Of a stretch of DNA of 64,000 nt, positions 34,361 to 46,397 are shown piece by piece. Origin of the DNA: Phylloscopus collybita (lineage: Eukaryota; Chordata; Aves; Passeriformes; Phylloscopidae). Position numbers and translations under genes: made by a program. Numbering within the stretch: the first letter of the stretch is position 1; every line of letters starts with the position of its first letter. The stretch is from NCBI GenBank assembly GCA_027886175.1, contig JAJNNQ010000139.1, forward strand, positions 2,232,001 to 2,296,000, written 5' to 3'. The notes under the pieces are model-generated. The model made no database searches, was not told the origin of the DNA, and saw only the letters and a program-made list of their open reading frames with translations.

Positions 34361-36640
34361 AGACAAAATTAAATAAATGCAGCTCTCCCCTCGTGCCACT
34401 GCCTAACACAGCCCTGGGAGTATCTGGATTCTGCAGGGGCAGGGAAAGCTTACTTTGGATGAACATCCAAATGTGCCAAGCCAGGAAAGACCCACCCCAT
34501 TGTGTCCAAGGAACAGCAATTAGGCCATTTAGGATTTAAGTATTAATGGGATTTTAATGGGATAGTTAAAAATGCAGTACATATAACTTTACAGAGAGAT
34601 GAATTACGGTAAATAAACACTTCGCAAGTTGGCTGGTGCTGAACAATTGGGATTTACCAACAGGAATTTGGTAAATGTCCTTGAAATGTGCCCTACGATG
34701 AGGCAAAACTCCAACTAGGATGGAAAACTGGCATTTGCAATAAATACTCCCTTACTAAAATCAAAAAGAGGAAAAACATCAAAGGAAAGGAAGGAAAAAT
34801 ATCTAAATCTCATCCTGCCTGGAAGACAAGCTCAGGCATTTCTAACACTGAAAACTTTTGAAACAGTTAGCAGTTTCATGGTGGAAGTTCATGGAATGCT
34901 GACATAAAATCTTCTTCCTCTGCTCAGATTTTAAAGGGAAGTGAGAACTAAACATCTCAAGTAACTCCTATCCAACAATCATCTGTATTCTGTGGGAGTA
35001 ACATTGCAAAGAAACTCCAGGCGTACTTGTATCTGACATCTGAAGCTCTTAGCAGAGCTGGGAAGTTTCAATAGAACAAAAGAGCCACCACAATTGCTGG
35101 AATAACAAAATTCAACTTGGCAAACGTCAGGAACTTTATTTACAAATCCATGGAGGAGGAGGAGGATGACACCAGGAACATACTCCAGCTGAAAGCAACG
35201 ATTTATTTGGAATAGGCGGGAAATCCAACTGACAGCCTCTGGTCATGGCCAAGCAATTCTCCAGGAGTCGGAGACAAAAGTGGGAACCTTGGACTGGGAC
35301 AAGGCCTTCCACTGGCCTGGCTTCCTTGGCTCTCTCCTTTTTTGCCAACTACCTGAAGAGGAAAAAAAACCAGGAATACAGTTCCAAACCTGGGCAGGAC
35401 ATCCTTGGCTCAAGCAGACTGAAGCGCAACTCCCAGGGAGCGAGGCCAGGCTGTGCGCCGGGGAGCTCCGGGAATCTGGGATTGCCCGTGGCATTCAAGG
35501 GCTGGAAAAGCACAGCCAGCTGCCGGCTTTAGTGCCGGGACACAGCAAGGCCTGGCCCCAGGGGCAGCAGTTGGAGCTGGGCCTGCAGGAGAACGCCCCA
35601 AACCCAGCTTAAACATCCAGCAGGACACCCAGCACGCTCCAGGATGAACTCAGGTGGGAGAAACCCCCCGGATGCTCCACGTTCCTCGCTGCTGGCAGCT
35701 TTGCCAGGGCCTCCCTCAAAATTCCTACCTCACCGTGCAGCTCCTACAAAACAGGAGAGCCTATGGAAACCATCCAGAAATGCACGGATCTCCAGTTCTT
35801 AAGAGCCAAAGCGGCAGCAAAAGGTGTCCCAACTGTCCTGCAAACCAGCAGGTCTGAGGAGATGCAGGGCTCTGTTCCACAGGGGACACAAGTGCCCCTC
35901 AGCCAGCCAAGATTCTCTCGGGCTCTTCCCTCTCCTCCCTGCGGACACGAGCAGCAGTTTTTCCCTAGGGTTCCCCTTTCCATCAAGGCAATGCCTTCTG
36001 TTCTTCTCCGACTCCATGTTCAGGAAGGAAAAAAGGAATATTAGCATTACACAGACTGTCCAGAAGGGTGTGACTGAGGCAGGATCAGCTCCCAGTCCAC
36101 TGCTGCTTCTGGATTTCTGGGCAGTTCCTTCCCATCCTGCCCTTCCCAGCACCATTCCCTGGGTGCCATATCCAAAGACACCTTCTCCATGCAGCTTAAA
36201 AAGCCACAGAAACCCAAAGAAAGAAGATCAAAAATCAATTCACATGTTTCTAGTCTGGGGAGAATGAGGGAGGTCTAAAATCTGTATTTATTTTAGAACA
36301 GTAGAGCCAATTTTAAGGACCTTGAGTATCAGTGAAGGGCAGCAAAAGCTGATAAACTCCTTTATTAAGTTAGTAGGAGCAGAAAAACAAAGTTTTAAGA
36401 TCAAGTTTTGCTGCTAAAAATTAAGGAGGTGCCATGTTGGTGTTAGTGCTTTTAACCTTCTGACATTAGAGGGTATTTGTACCATAAATGCCTAAAGTGT
36501 CCTAAAATGATATTATGATATCCTCTATCATTCTCCCCGAAATTATCTATCTCTCAACCATATTATCAAACACAAACAAACAAACAAAATCATTCATGTT
36601 CCTGCAAACGTCTGAATGCCACACAGGAGAACGTGCATTT
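34361..36640. other. Single-copy-type DNA without a supported gene, right copy
   Basis: Mirror of 31626-33905, with the same G+C-richer stretch (about 35136-36226) and the complement of the AATAAA motifs at 35135-35140 and 35202-35207. It differs from the left copy at only one base that I found: 34581 reads ATATAAC where the left copy's complement predicts CTATAAC. No gene supported. Confidence 0.5.
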
Positions 36641-36655
36641 TCATTTTGAAGTAAT

Positions 36656-36661
36656 TTTATT
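36656..36661 (-). promoter_or_regulatory. Candidate polyadenylation signal for BMP3-like exon, right copy
   Basis: TTTATT on the plus strand, so AATAAA on the minus strand, about 1.6 kb after the stop of the right BMP3-like exon. It is identical to the left copy in its surroundings. Confidence 0.4.
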
Positions 36662-37185
36662 TTACATTTCTCCAGAGTTCCGAGCAGAGCGTCTGTATTA
36701 CTGAAGGAAAACAATACAGATCAGAGAAGCTTATCAATCAGCAGTACGACGTCCCTTTCACACAGTGGGTGCACCTGTCCTCTGGATCTCCCCTACAGTC
36801 CTGGCAGGCCATCTTTGCCCTGACAGAGAAAACTGCATGGTTTAAAGGGTGCTGAGATAAAGAAGGATACATTAGGAGGGCCATGGATATAAAATAAATG
36901 AAAAGCATCTGTAAGAGTTTCTTTCCGTATACAAAATGACTTTTCTTTTGGGGTTGATTTTCATTTTTTTAAATTGACAGTCTGTACACAGATAAACCTT
37001 TCACCAGAAATCATTTAAAAATGCTGGTGTCACAAGGAAAAAGGAGCCACTAAACAACCCATCCTGCAAACCCATAAGCCTCTCCTTGGCTGCGGGTGTC
37101 TATCTTTGGGACCAGCCCTGCCCCGGGAGTGACACTGCTGCTGATGAGTTCAGGGCCCCCAGAGCACGGAAGAACAGATCACCAC

Positions 37186-37411
37186 TTTGCCAGCTAAACC
37201 AGTGCACCGAGCGCCCCATCCAGTCCTTTCCTGAACAGCTCCACTGAGGGTGACTCCACCACTTCCCTGGGCAGCCCTTACCACTGCCTGACCATCCTTT
37301 CCATGAAAAAATTCTTCCTAATGTCCAGCCTGAACCTCCCCCGGTGCAGCTTGAGGCTATGACCTCTCGTCCTGTTGCTTGGTACCTGGGGAAGAGGCCA
37401 CTCCACAATCT
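37186..37411 (-). mobile_element. CR1-like LINE 3' fragment, right copy
   Basis: Exact mirror of the fragment at 30855-31080. Because the same truncated insertion sits at the same place in both arms, it was inserted before the inverted duplication. Confidence 0.8.
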
Positions 37412-38252
37412 GGTTACAGTGTCCTTGCAGGGAGACAACCCGCAGATTATTTGCAAGTATGTTCTAGAACACGTGGAGAACAAGTCATTCGGGCACTGCA
37501 CTGAGCGTGATATTTTCATACCCCTGGCCTGCTGAGTTTCCATAGCACAAGTCAGTGATGCACTCAGTAGTCCTGTTTGCAGCTCTTCTGCCCAGGGCTG
37601 CCAGGCTCCAAAGAGCTGAATTACAGAGTAGATGTCAGTGGAACTCGCACACAAGGTGAGTAACCTTGTACCAAGGAGATGCATGGTCAGGTAGGGTCAT
37701 CTATAGCTTTTAGGATGTCAGATTTGTTTTGCCACCTTGCTGTACTACTCTAAAACCTAAGGCAAGAAACTTTGTTTTAAAATGAAGACTATTGCATTTC
37801 TAGTGTTCCCCCGCCATTAGTCACCATTAGAACAGAGATAGGAATTACCAGCTTGTGCTGCTTCCAAAATCTTGTACAAAAATAGATCACTATGTCCTTT
37901 GCGCAGTCTCAAAAATCTCCAGACTCTTCTTTCACCTCTCGCTTCCAACAGGTACGGTCAGGTCCCATTCCTGGCCTTGTGTTTCGGTCAAAACCACAGA
38001 CAAATTAAGTTTGTATTCACTTTCCTTGGAATGGCTACTTGGAATCCGTTCTGTTCCCATTCTCATTGATTGCATTTCTTTACATTTCCTTTTTTTTTTG
38101 TCCAAAGGAAATGCATTGGCAGTGCAAACACAAAGTAGGTACAATGAGACTCCTGCCCACCTCCCCTCCCCAACGAGCAGGGGAGTGGCAGCACTCAGCA
38201 CCCAGGCTTATTGCCAAATCACCCCAGCATTGCCAAAAGGCCTCCCAAGGCA

Positions 38253-38444
38253 TTACTTGCATGCACAGGGCTCCACTGTCATGTTGGGGTACACCTTCAG
38301 CACCACGTTTTTGTTTTCATCAAAGAATAAGATACTAAGAGAAGACATCTTGTCAGGCCCACAGCAAGGCTCGGGAATGCCAGGGACGACTCCAACAGCT
38401 CTCACACTGCTCTGGATGGTGGCGTGGTTGGATGGCTTCATGGC
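38253..38444 (-). CDS. BMP3: BMP3-like terminal exon, right copy (partial gene)
   Basis: Same 63-residue exon as the left copy, on the minus strand and identical in translation, including the four unusual substitutions. The splice acceptor (complement CTGAAAGAG on the plus strand) is at 38445-38446 and the stop codon at 38253-38255. The two exons point towards each other, tail to tail, about 8.2 kb apart. The missing upstream exons are again replaced by minisatellite and satellite. Identity of both copies to each other says the duplication is recent or the arms are being homogenised; it does not show that either is functional. Confidence 0.82.
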   Translation of the reverse strand, partial: AMKPSNHATIQSSVRAVGVVPGIPEPCCGPDKMSSLSILFFDENKNVVLKVYPNMTVEPCACK

Positions 38445-39203
38445 CTGAAAGAGAAAGACGTGGTAGTTACCACACCCACGCTGCCATGGATTTACGTACT
38501 CTACAATGACATTGCTTTGTTGAAGGGCCCTGTCGAGACCCCTCAGCTGAAACATCTGTAGCCAGTGGCACTGCTGAGGAACTGAGCCTCCAAGACAGCT
38601 GTACCTCATAATAAAGTAACATTTTCCTCCAGAGAAGAAGCTTCAAAGGTTTCTTAAAAAGCTAAAACTTCAAAGTTTCCTAAATTTATGAAAAGGGACA
38701 CACTTGGGTTTGCTCTAGCAGATCTGAAAGCAGATCTGCCTGGTGAAGTAATTGCTTGGTCTCAAAACCAGAAACTATTAAGGTGCTCATAGAAACAAAA
38801 AACCAACACAGAAAAGAAAACCAAGTTTTACTCCAAACCCTAAAATGCTTCCCTGTATAAGAGATAGGTGAGCATGAAAAATGCATAAGACAAAGCTTTT
38901 AGCCAGGGACTTTTGGCTCGGTTTTTAGAGTTGTTCTTACACACACAGTCTGGGAATCAAAACAGTTCAGTGTGTACCCCATCACATGTTGCTGGGAAAT
39001 ACACAGAACAAGGTCATTTTGGCCAAATGTTCAAGTTGCAGTTTTGCTGCAATGACAGATGATTTGTTTCCAGGGAAAAAAGTCAGTCTCAAGGGTTAGA
39101 TATGGACCTGGAAAAAGCACAGGAATAATTGAGAATTCCAGCTCTTCATATCATTTGCACAGCACATTAGTACATGAAGTTCAAAGTCTCCATCTAAGCT
39201 GAT
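38445..39203 (-). other. Intron-like single-copy DNA upstream of BMP3 exon, right copy
   Basis: Mirror of 29063-29821 with two substitutions seen (near 39129 and 39199). No coding potential beyond a 66-codon open frame that is also in the left copy. Confidence 0.6.
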
Positions 39204-39518
39204 GGCTTTAGAGGGGACATTGTGGGCTATGGAGGGGACATTGGGGGCTCCATAGGGGACACTGGGGGCTCCATTAGGGACAACGGGGGCTCCAGAGGGG
39301 ACATAGAGGGCTATGGAGGGGACATTGGGGGCTATGCAGGGGACATTGGGGGCTCCATAGGGGACATTGAGGGCTTTGGAAAAGACATTGGGGGCTCCAT
39401 AGGGGACATTGGGGGCTATGGAGGGGACATTGGGGGCTCCAGAGGGGACACTGGGGGCTCCAGAGTGGACATTAGGGTCTATGGAGGAGACATTGGGGGA
39501 TATGGAGGGGACACTGGG
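39204..39518 (-). repeat. 21-bp minisatellite, right copy (15 units)
   Basis: Fifteen 21-bp units, against sixteen on the left. The unit orders differ by two separate events. The left copy has about five extra units in the middle (repeated triplets). The right copy has about four extra variant units near the single-copy side, including versions not present on the left, such as those reading GTCCCTAATGGAGCC and CCCACAATGTCCCC on the minus strand. Confidence 0.93.
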
Positions 39519-40056
39519 GGATATCTGCGAGATATCCTCATTTGTATGGAATTTTAGCAGGCATACACCCAGTGGCAGGCACACAGCATTAGGAATGAAC
39601 AGTGGCCCTTTTCCATGGGAAACCAAATTATCCATCCTACGTTTCAGATGTCAGTTTATAGGAGCCCTTCGGCACTACAAGGGCAGAGAAACTTCAACCC
39701 GAGGGTAGATTGTACCTGCGAGATATTCTCATTTGTATAGAATTTTAGAGCAATTTTAGTACGCAGAATCCCAGCGGCAGGCAGACAGAATTAGACATGA
39801 ATAGTGGCCCTTTTCCAGGGGAAACAAAAGTCTCCAGGCCAGCTTCCTGATGTCAGTTTTTAGGAGGCCTTTGGCACTACAAGAACAGACAAACTTCCAA
39901 CTGGAGGCATATTGCATCTGGGAGATATCCTCATTTGTATGGAATTTTAGTGGAATTAAAGTAGACAGAAGCCCAGTGGCAAGTAGTCAGCATTAAACAC
40001 AAACAATGGCCCATTTCCATGGGAAACCAAAGTCTCCACCCCACGTTCCTGATGTC

Positions 40057-42699
40057 AGTTTTTAGGAGGCCTTTGGCACTACAAGGGCAGACAAACTTCC
40101 AACGGGTGGTAGATTGCACCTGGGAGACATCCTCATTTGTGAGGGATTTCAGCAGGCATAACCCCAGTGCCAGGCAGACAGCATTAGACACGAACGGTGG
40201 CCCTTTTCCGTGGGAAACCAAAATCTCCACGCCACGTTGCTGATGTCACTTTGTAGGAGGCATTTTCCAAAATAAGGGCAGAGAAACTTCCATCTGGTTG
40301 TCGATTGCACCTGGGAGATATCCTCATTTCTATTGAATTTTAGTGGAATTTTAGTAGGAAGAAGCCCAGTGGCAGGCAGACAGTATTAGACACGAACGGT
40401 GGCTCATTTCTATGGGAAACCAAAGTCTCCACACCACGTACCCGCTGTCCATTTCTAGGAGACCTTTGGCACTACAAGGGCAGACAAACTTCCACCTTGT
40501 GGTAGATTGCACCTTGGAGATATCCTCATTTGTATGCAACTTCAGCAGTCATAACCACAGTGCCAGGCAGACAGCATTAGACGGGAACGGCGGTCCTTTT
40601 CCATGGGAAACCAAAGTCTCCACACCACGTACCGGATGTCAGGTTTTAGGAGGCATTTGGCAGTACAAGGGCAGACAAACTTCCGTCTGGTGGTTGATTG
40701 CATCGGGGAGATATCCTCATTTGTATGGAATTTCAGCACGTAGAAACCCAGTGGCAGGCAGACAGCATAAGACACGAACGGTGGCCCATTTCTAAGGGAA
40801 ACCAAAGTCTCCACCCCACGTTCCTGTTGTCCGTTTCTAGGAGGCCTTTGGCACTACAAGGGCAGACAAACTTCCACCTGGTGGTAGATTGCACCTGGGA
40901 GATATCCTCATTTGTATGGAACCTCTGCAGTCCTAACTACAGTGCCAGGCAGACAGCATTAGTCACGAACGGTGGTCCTTTTCCATGGGAAACCAAAGTC
41001 TCCACACAACGTTCCCGATGTCAGGTTTTAGGAGACCTTTGGCAGTACAAGGGCAGACAATCTTCCGTCTGGTGGTTGATTGCATCGGGGAGATATCCTC
41101 ATTTGTATGGAATTTCAGCAGGTAGAAGCCCAGTGGCAGGCAGACAGCATTAGACATGAAGGGTGGCCCTTTTCCTATGGGCAACCAAAGTCTCCATGCC
41201 ACGTTCCTGAAGTCAGGTTTTAGGAGACCTTTGGCAGTACAAGGGCAGACAAACTTCCATCTGGTGGGAAATTCCATTTGGGAGATAACCTCATTTGTAG
41301 GGAATATTAGTAGGCATATGCCCACTGGCACTCAGACAGCATTAGACACGAACAGTGGCCCTTTTCCATGGAAAAAGAAATTATCCATCCTATGTTCCTG
41401 ATGTCAGTTTGAAGGAGGCCTTTGGTACTACAAGGGCAGACAAACTTCCAACTGGCGGTAGATTGCACCTCGGAGATGTCCTCATTTGTATGGAATTTTA
41501 GTGGTATTTTAGTACTCAGCAGCCACGACAGAGAGCATTAAACATGAACAGTGGGCCTTTTCCATAGGAAACCAAAGTCTCCAAGTGAGGTTCCGAATGT
41601 CAGTTTGAAGGAGGCCTTTGTCACTGCAAGAGCAGACAAACTTCCATCTGGTGGCATATTGCGTCTGGGAGATATCCTCATTTGTATGTAATTTCAGTAG
41701 TCATAAGCCCAGTGGCAAGGGGGCAGTATTAAACACCAAGGGTGTCCTGTTTCCATGGGAAACCAAAGCGTCCTCTCCAGATTCCTGATGTCAGTTTGTA
41801 GGAGGCCATTGGCATTAAAAGGGTAGACAAACTTTCAACTGGTAGTAGACTCCATCTGGGAGATATCCTCATTTGTATGGAATTTTACTAGGCATAAGCC
41901 CAGTGGCAGGCACATAGCATTAGACACAAACGGTGGCCCATTTCCATGGGAAACCAAAGTCTCCACCCCACGTTCCTGATGTCAGTTTTTAGGAGGCCTT
42001 TGGCACTACAAGGGCAGGCAAACTTCCACCTGGTGGTAGATTTCACCTGGGAGATATCCTCATTTGTATGGAACTTCAGCAGTCATAACCCCAGTGCCAG
42101 GCAGACAGCATTAGACGCGAACAGTGGTCCTTTTCCATGGGAAACCAAAGTCTCCACCCTAGGTTCCTGATGTCAGTTTGTAGGAGGCCTTTGGAACCAC
42201 AAGGGCAAAGAAACTTCCATCTGGTGTTAGATTTCACCTGGGAGATATTCTCATTTGTATGGAATTTTAGTGGAATTTTAGTAGGCAGAATCCCAGCGGC
42301 AGGAAGACAGCATTAGACACGAACGGTGACCCATTTCCTTGGGAAACCAAAGTCTCCACCCCACGATCCTAATGTCATTTTCTAGGAGGCCTCTGGCACT
42401 ACAAGAGGAGACAAACTTCCAACTGGTGGCATATTGCATCTGGGAGATATCCTCATTTGTATGTAATTTTAGTAGCCATAAGCCCACTGGCAGTCAGACA
42501 GCATTAGACACGAACGGTGTCCCTTTTCCATGGGAAAGCAAAGTCTCTGCCCCAGATTCCTGATGTCAATTTGTATGAAGCCTCTTGCTCTACAGGGGCC
42601 GACAAACTTCCATCTGGTTGTAGATTGCACCTGGGAGACATCCTCATTTGTATGGAATTTTAGTGGAATTTTAATAGGCGGAAGCCTAGTGGCAGGCAC
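40057..42699 (-). repeat. Satellite HOR copy R1, partial, next to the inner palindrome
   Basis: HOR sequence in the R2 phase that begins abruptly at 40057, the end of the palindrome match. About 1.05 kb of the repeat is missing on the side of the single-copy core. Confidence 0.75.
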
Positions 42700-45600
42700 A
42701 CATTAGACACTAACGGTGGCCCATTTCCATGGGAAACCAAAGTCTCCACTCCAGGTTCCTGATGTCAGTTTGTAGGAGGCCTTTGGCACTACAAGGGCAG
42801 ACAAAGTTTTGTCTGGTGGTTGATTGCATCGAGGAGATATCCTCATTTGTATGGAATTTCAGCAGGCAGAAGCCCAGTGGCAGGCAGACAGCATTAGACA
42901 CGAACAGTGGACCTTTTCAATGGGAAACCAAAGTCTCCACCTCACGTTCCTGATGTCAGTTTGTAGGAGGCCTTTGGAACTACAAGGGCAGACAAAATTC
43001 CATCTGGTGGTAAATTGCACCTGGGAGATATCCTCATTTGTATAGAATTATAGAGGCATTTAATTGCGCAGAATCCCAGCGACAGGTAGACAGAATTAGA
43101 CATGAATAGTGGCCCTTTTCTAGGGGAAAACAAAGCCTCCAGGCCAGGTTCCTGATGTCAGTTTTTAGGAGGCCTTTGGCACTACAAGAACAGACAAACT
43201 TCCAACTAGTGGCATATTGCAGCTTGGAGATATACTCATTTGTATGGAATTTTAGTGGAATTAAAGCAGGCAGAAGCGCAGTGTCAAGAAAACAGCATTG
43301 AAAACCAACGGTGGCCCATTTCTATGGGAAACCAAAGTCTCCACCCCACGTTCCTGATGTCCGTTTCTAGGAGGCTTTTGGCACTACAAGAGCAGACAAA
43401 CTTCCAACTGGTGGCATATTGCATCGGGGAGATATCCTCATTTGTATGTAATTTTAGTGGAATTTTAGTAGGCATAAGCCCAGTGTATGGCAGACAGCAT
43501 TAGACACGAACGGTGACCCATTTCTAAGGGAAACCAAAGTCTCCACCCCACGTTCCTGATGTCCGTTTCTAGGAGGGCTTTGGCACTACAAGGGCAGACA
43601 AACTTCCACCTGGTGGTAGATTTCACCTGGGAGATATCCTCATTTCTATGGAACTTCAGCAGTCATAGCCACAGTGCCAGGCAGACAGCATTAGACGCGA
43701 ACGGTGGCCCATTTCTTTGGGAAACCAAAGTCTCCACCGCACGTTCCTGATGTCAGTTTTTAGGAGGCCTTTGGCACTACAAGGGCAGACAAACTTCCAA
43801 CGGGTGGTAGATTGCACCTGGGAGACATCCTCATTTGTGAGGGATTTCAGCAGGCATAACCCCAGTGCCAGGCAGACAGCATTAGACACGAACGGTGGCC
43901 CTTTTCCGTGGGAAACCAAAATCTCCACGCCACGTTGCTGATGTCACTTTGTAGGAGGCATTTTCCAATATAAGGGCAGAGAAACTTCCATCTGGTTGTC
44001 GATTGCACCTGGGAGATATCCTCATTTCTATTGAATTTTAGTGGAATTTTAGTAGGAAGAAGCCCAGTGGCAGGCAGACAGTATTAGACACGAACGGTGG
44101 CTCATTTCTATGGGAAACCAAAGTCTCCACACCACGTACCCGCTGTCCATTTCTAGGAGACCTTTGGCACTACAAGGGCAGACAAACTTCCACCTTGTGG
44201 TAGATTGCACCTTGGAGATATCCTCATTTGTATGCAACTTCAGCAGTCATAACCACAGTGCCAGGCAGACAGCATTAGACGGGAACGGCGGTCCTTTTCC
44301 ATGGGAAACCAAAGTCTCCACACCACGTACCGGATGTCAGGTTTTAGGAGGCATTTGGCAGTACAAGGGCAGACAAACTTCCGTCTGGTGGTTGATTGCA
44401 TCGGGGAGATATCCTCATTTGTATGGAATTTCAGCACGTAGAAACCCAGTGGCAGGCAGACAGCATAAGACACGAACGGTGGCCCATTTCTAAGGGAAAC
44501 CAAAGTCTCCACCCCACGTTCCTGTTGTCCGTTTCTAGGAGGCCTTTGGCACTACAAGGGCAGACAAACTTCCACCTGGTGGTAGATTGCACCTGGGAGA
44601 TATCCTCATTTGTATGGAACCTCTGCAGTCCTAACTACAGTGCCAGGCAGACAGCATTAGTCACGAACGGTGGTCCTTTTCCATGGGAAACCAAAGTCTC
44701 CACACAACGTTCCCGATGTCAGGTTTTAGGAGACCTTTGGCAGTACAAGGGCAGACAATCTTCCGTCTGGTGGTTGATTGCATCGGGGAGATATCCTCAT
44801 TTGTATGGAATTTCAGCAGGTAGAAGCCCAGTGGCAGGCAGACAGCATTAGACATGAAGGGTGGCCCTTTTCCTATGGGCAACCAAAGTCTCCATGCCAC
44901 GTTCCTGAAGTCAGGTTTTAGGAGACCTTTGGCAGTACAAGGGCAGACAAACTTCCATCTGGTGGGAAATTCTATTTGGGAGATAACCTCATTTGTAGGG
45001 AATATTAGTAGGCATATGCCCACTGGCACTCAGACAGCATTAGACACGAACAGTGGCCCTTTTCCATGGAAAAAGAAATTATCCATCCTATGTTCCTGAT
45101 GTCAGTTTGAAGGAGGCCTTTGGTACTACAAGGGCAGACAAACTTCCAACTGGCGGTAGATTGCACCTCGGAGATGTCCTCATTTGTATGGAATTTTAGT
45201 GGTATTTTAGTACTCAGCAGCCCAGACAGACAGCATTAAACATGAACGGTGGGCCTTTTCCATAGGAAACCAAAGTCTCCAGGTGAGGTTCCGAATGTCA
45301 GTTTGAAGGAGGCCTTTGTCACTGCAAGAGCAGACAAACTTCCATCTGGTGGCATATTGCGTCTGGGAGATATCCTCATTTGTATGTAATTTCAGTAGTC
45401 ATAAGCCCAGTGGCAAGGGGGCAGTATTAAACACCAAGGGTGTCCTGTTTCCATGGGAAACCAAAGCGTCCTCTCCAGATTCCTGATGTCAGTTTGTAGG
45501 AGGCCATTGGCATTAAAAGGGTAGACAAACTTTCAACTGGTAGTAGACTCCATCTGGGAGATATCCTCATTTGTATGGAATTTTACTAGGCATAAGCCCA

Positions 45601-46397
45601 GTGGCAGGCACATAGGATTAGACACAAACGGTGGCCCATTTCCATGGGAAACCAAAGTCTCCACCCCACGTTCCTGATGTCAGTTTTTAGGAGGCCTTTG
45701 GCACTACAAGGGCAGGCAAACTTCCACCTGGTGGTAGATTTCACCTGGGAGATATCCTCATTTGTATGGAACTTCAGCAGTCATAACCCCAGTGCCAGGC
45801 AGACAGCATTAGACGCGAACGGTGGTCCTTTTCCATGGGAAACCAAAGTCTCCACCCTAGGTTCCTGACGTCAGTTTGTAGGAGGCCTTTGGAACCACAA
45901 GGGCAAAGAAACTTCCATCTGGTGTTAGATTTCACCTGGGAGATATTCTCATTTGTATGGAATTTTAGTGGAATTTTAGTAGGCAGAATCCCAGCGGCAG
46001 GAAGACAGCATTAGACACGAACGGTGACCCATTTCCTTGGGAAACCAAAGTCTCCACCCCACGATCCTAATGTCATTTTCTAGGAGGCCTCTGGCACTAC
46101 AAGAGGAGACAAACTTCCAACTGGTGGCATATTGCATCTGGGAGATATCCTCATTTGTATGTAATTTTAGTAGCCATAAGCCCACTGGCAGTCAGACAGC
46201 ATTAGACACGAACGGTGTCCCTTTTCCATGGGAAACCAAAGTCTCTGCCCCAGATTCCTGATGTCAATTTGTATGAAGCCTCTTGCTCTACAGGGGCCGA
46301 CAAACTTCCATCTGGTTGTAGATTGCACCTGGGAGACATCCTCATTTGTATGGAATTTTAGTGGAATTTTAATAGGCGGAAGCCTAGTGGCAGGCAC
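42700..46397 (-). repeat. Satellite HOR copy R2 (3698 bp)
   Basis: Full 19-monomer copy phased on the atypical shortened monomer (CAGGCACACATTAGACAC). Nearly identical to R3. Confidence 0.85.

Larger units (their letters stand above)
36641..38252 (-). other. 3'-UTR-like tract after BMP3 exon, right copy
   Basis: Mirror of 30014-31625, on the minus strand. It carries the CR1 fragment and ends at the complement of AATAAA (36656-36661). One substitution relative to the left copy was found (at 37072). Confidence 0.5.
34361..40056 (-). repeat. Inner palindrome, right arm (5696 bp)
   Basis: Reverse complement of 28189-33905. It is 21 bp shorter, a difference that lies wholly in the minisatellite. 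It ends at 40056 inside a satellite monomer; beyond that the right arm continues with a different monomer (the one with AACGGGTGGTAG). Confidence 0.93.

Noticed and set aside
28189..40056. Pure assembly fold-back artefact
   Set aside because: Not fully excluded, but different minisatellite unit orders, several point differences, and different HOR structure in the two satellite arms argue against a single-read fold-back.
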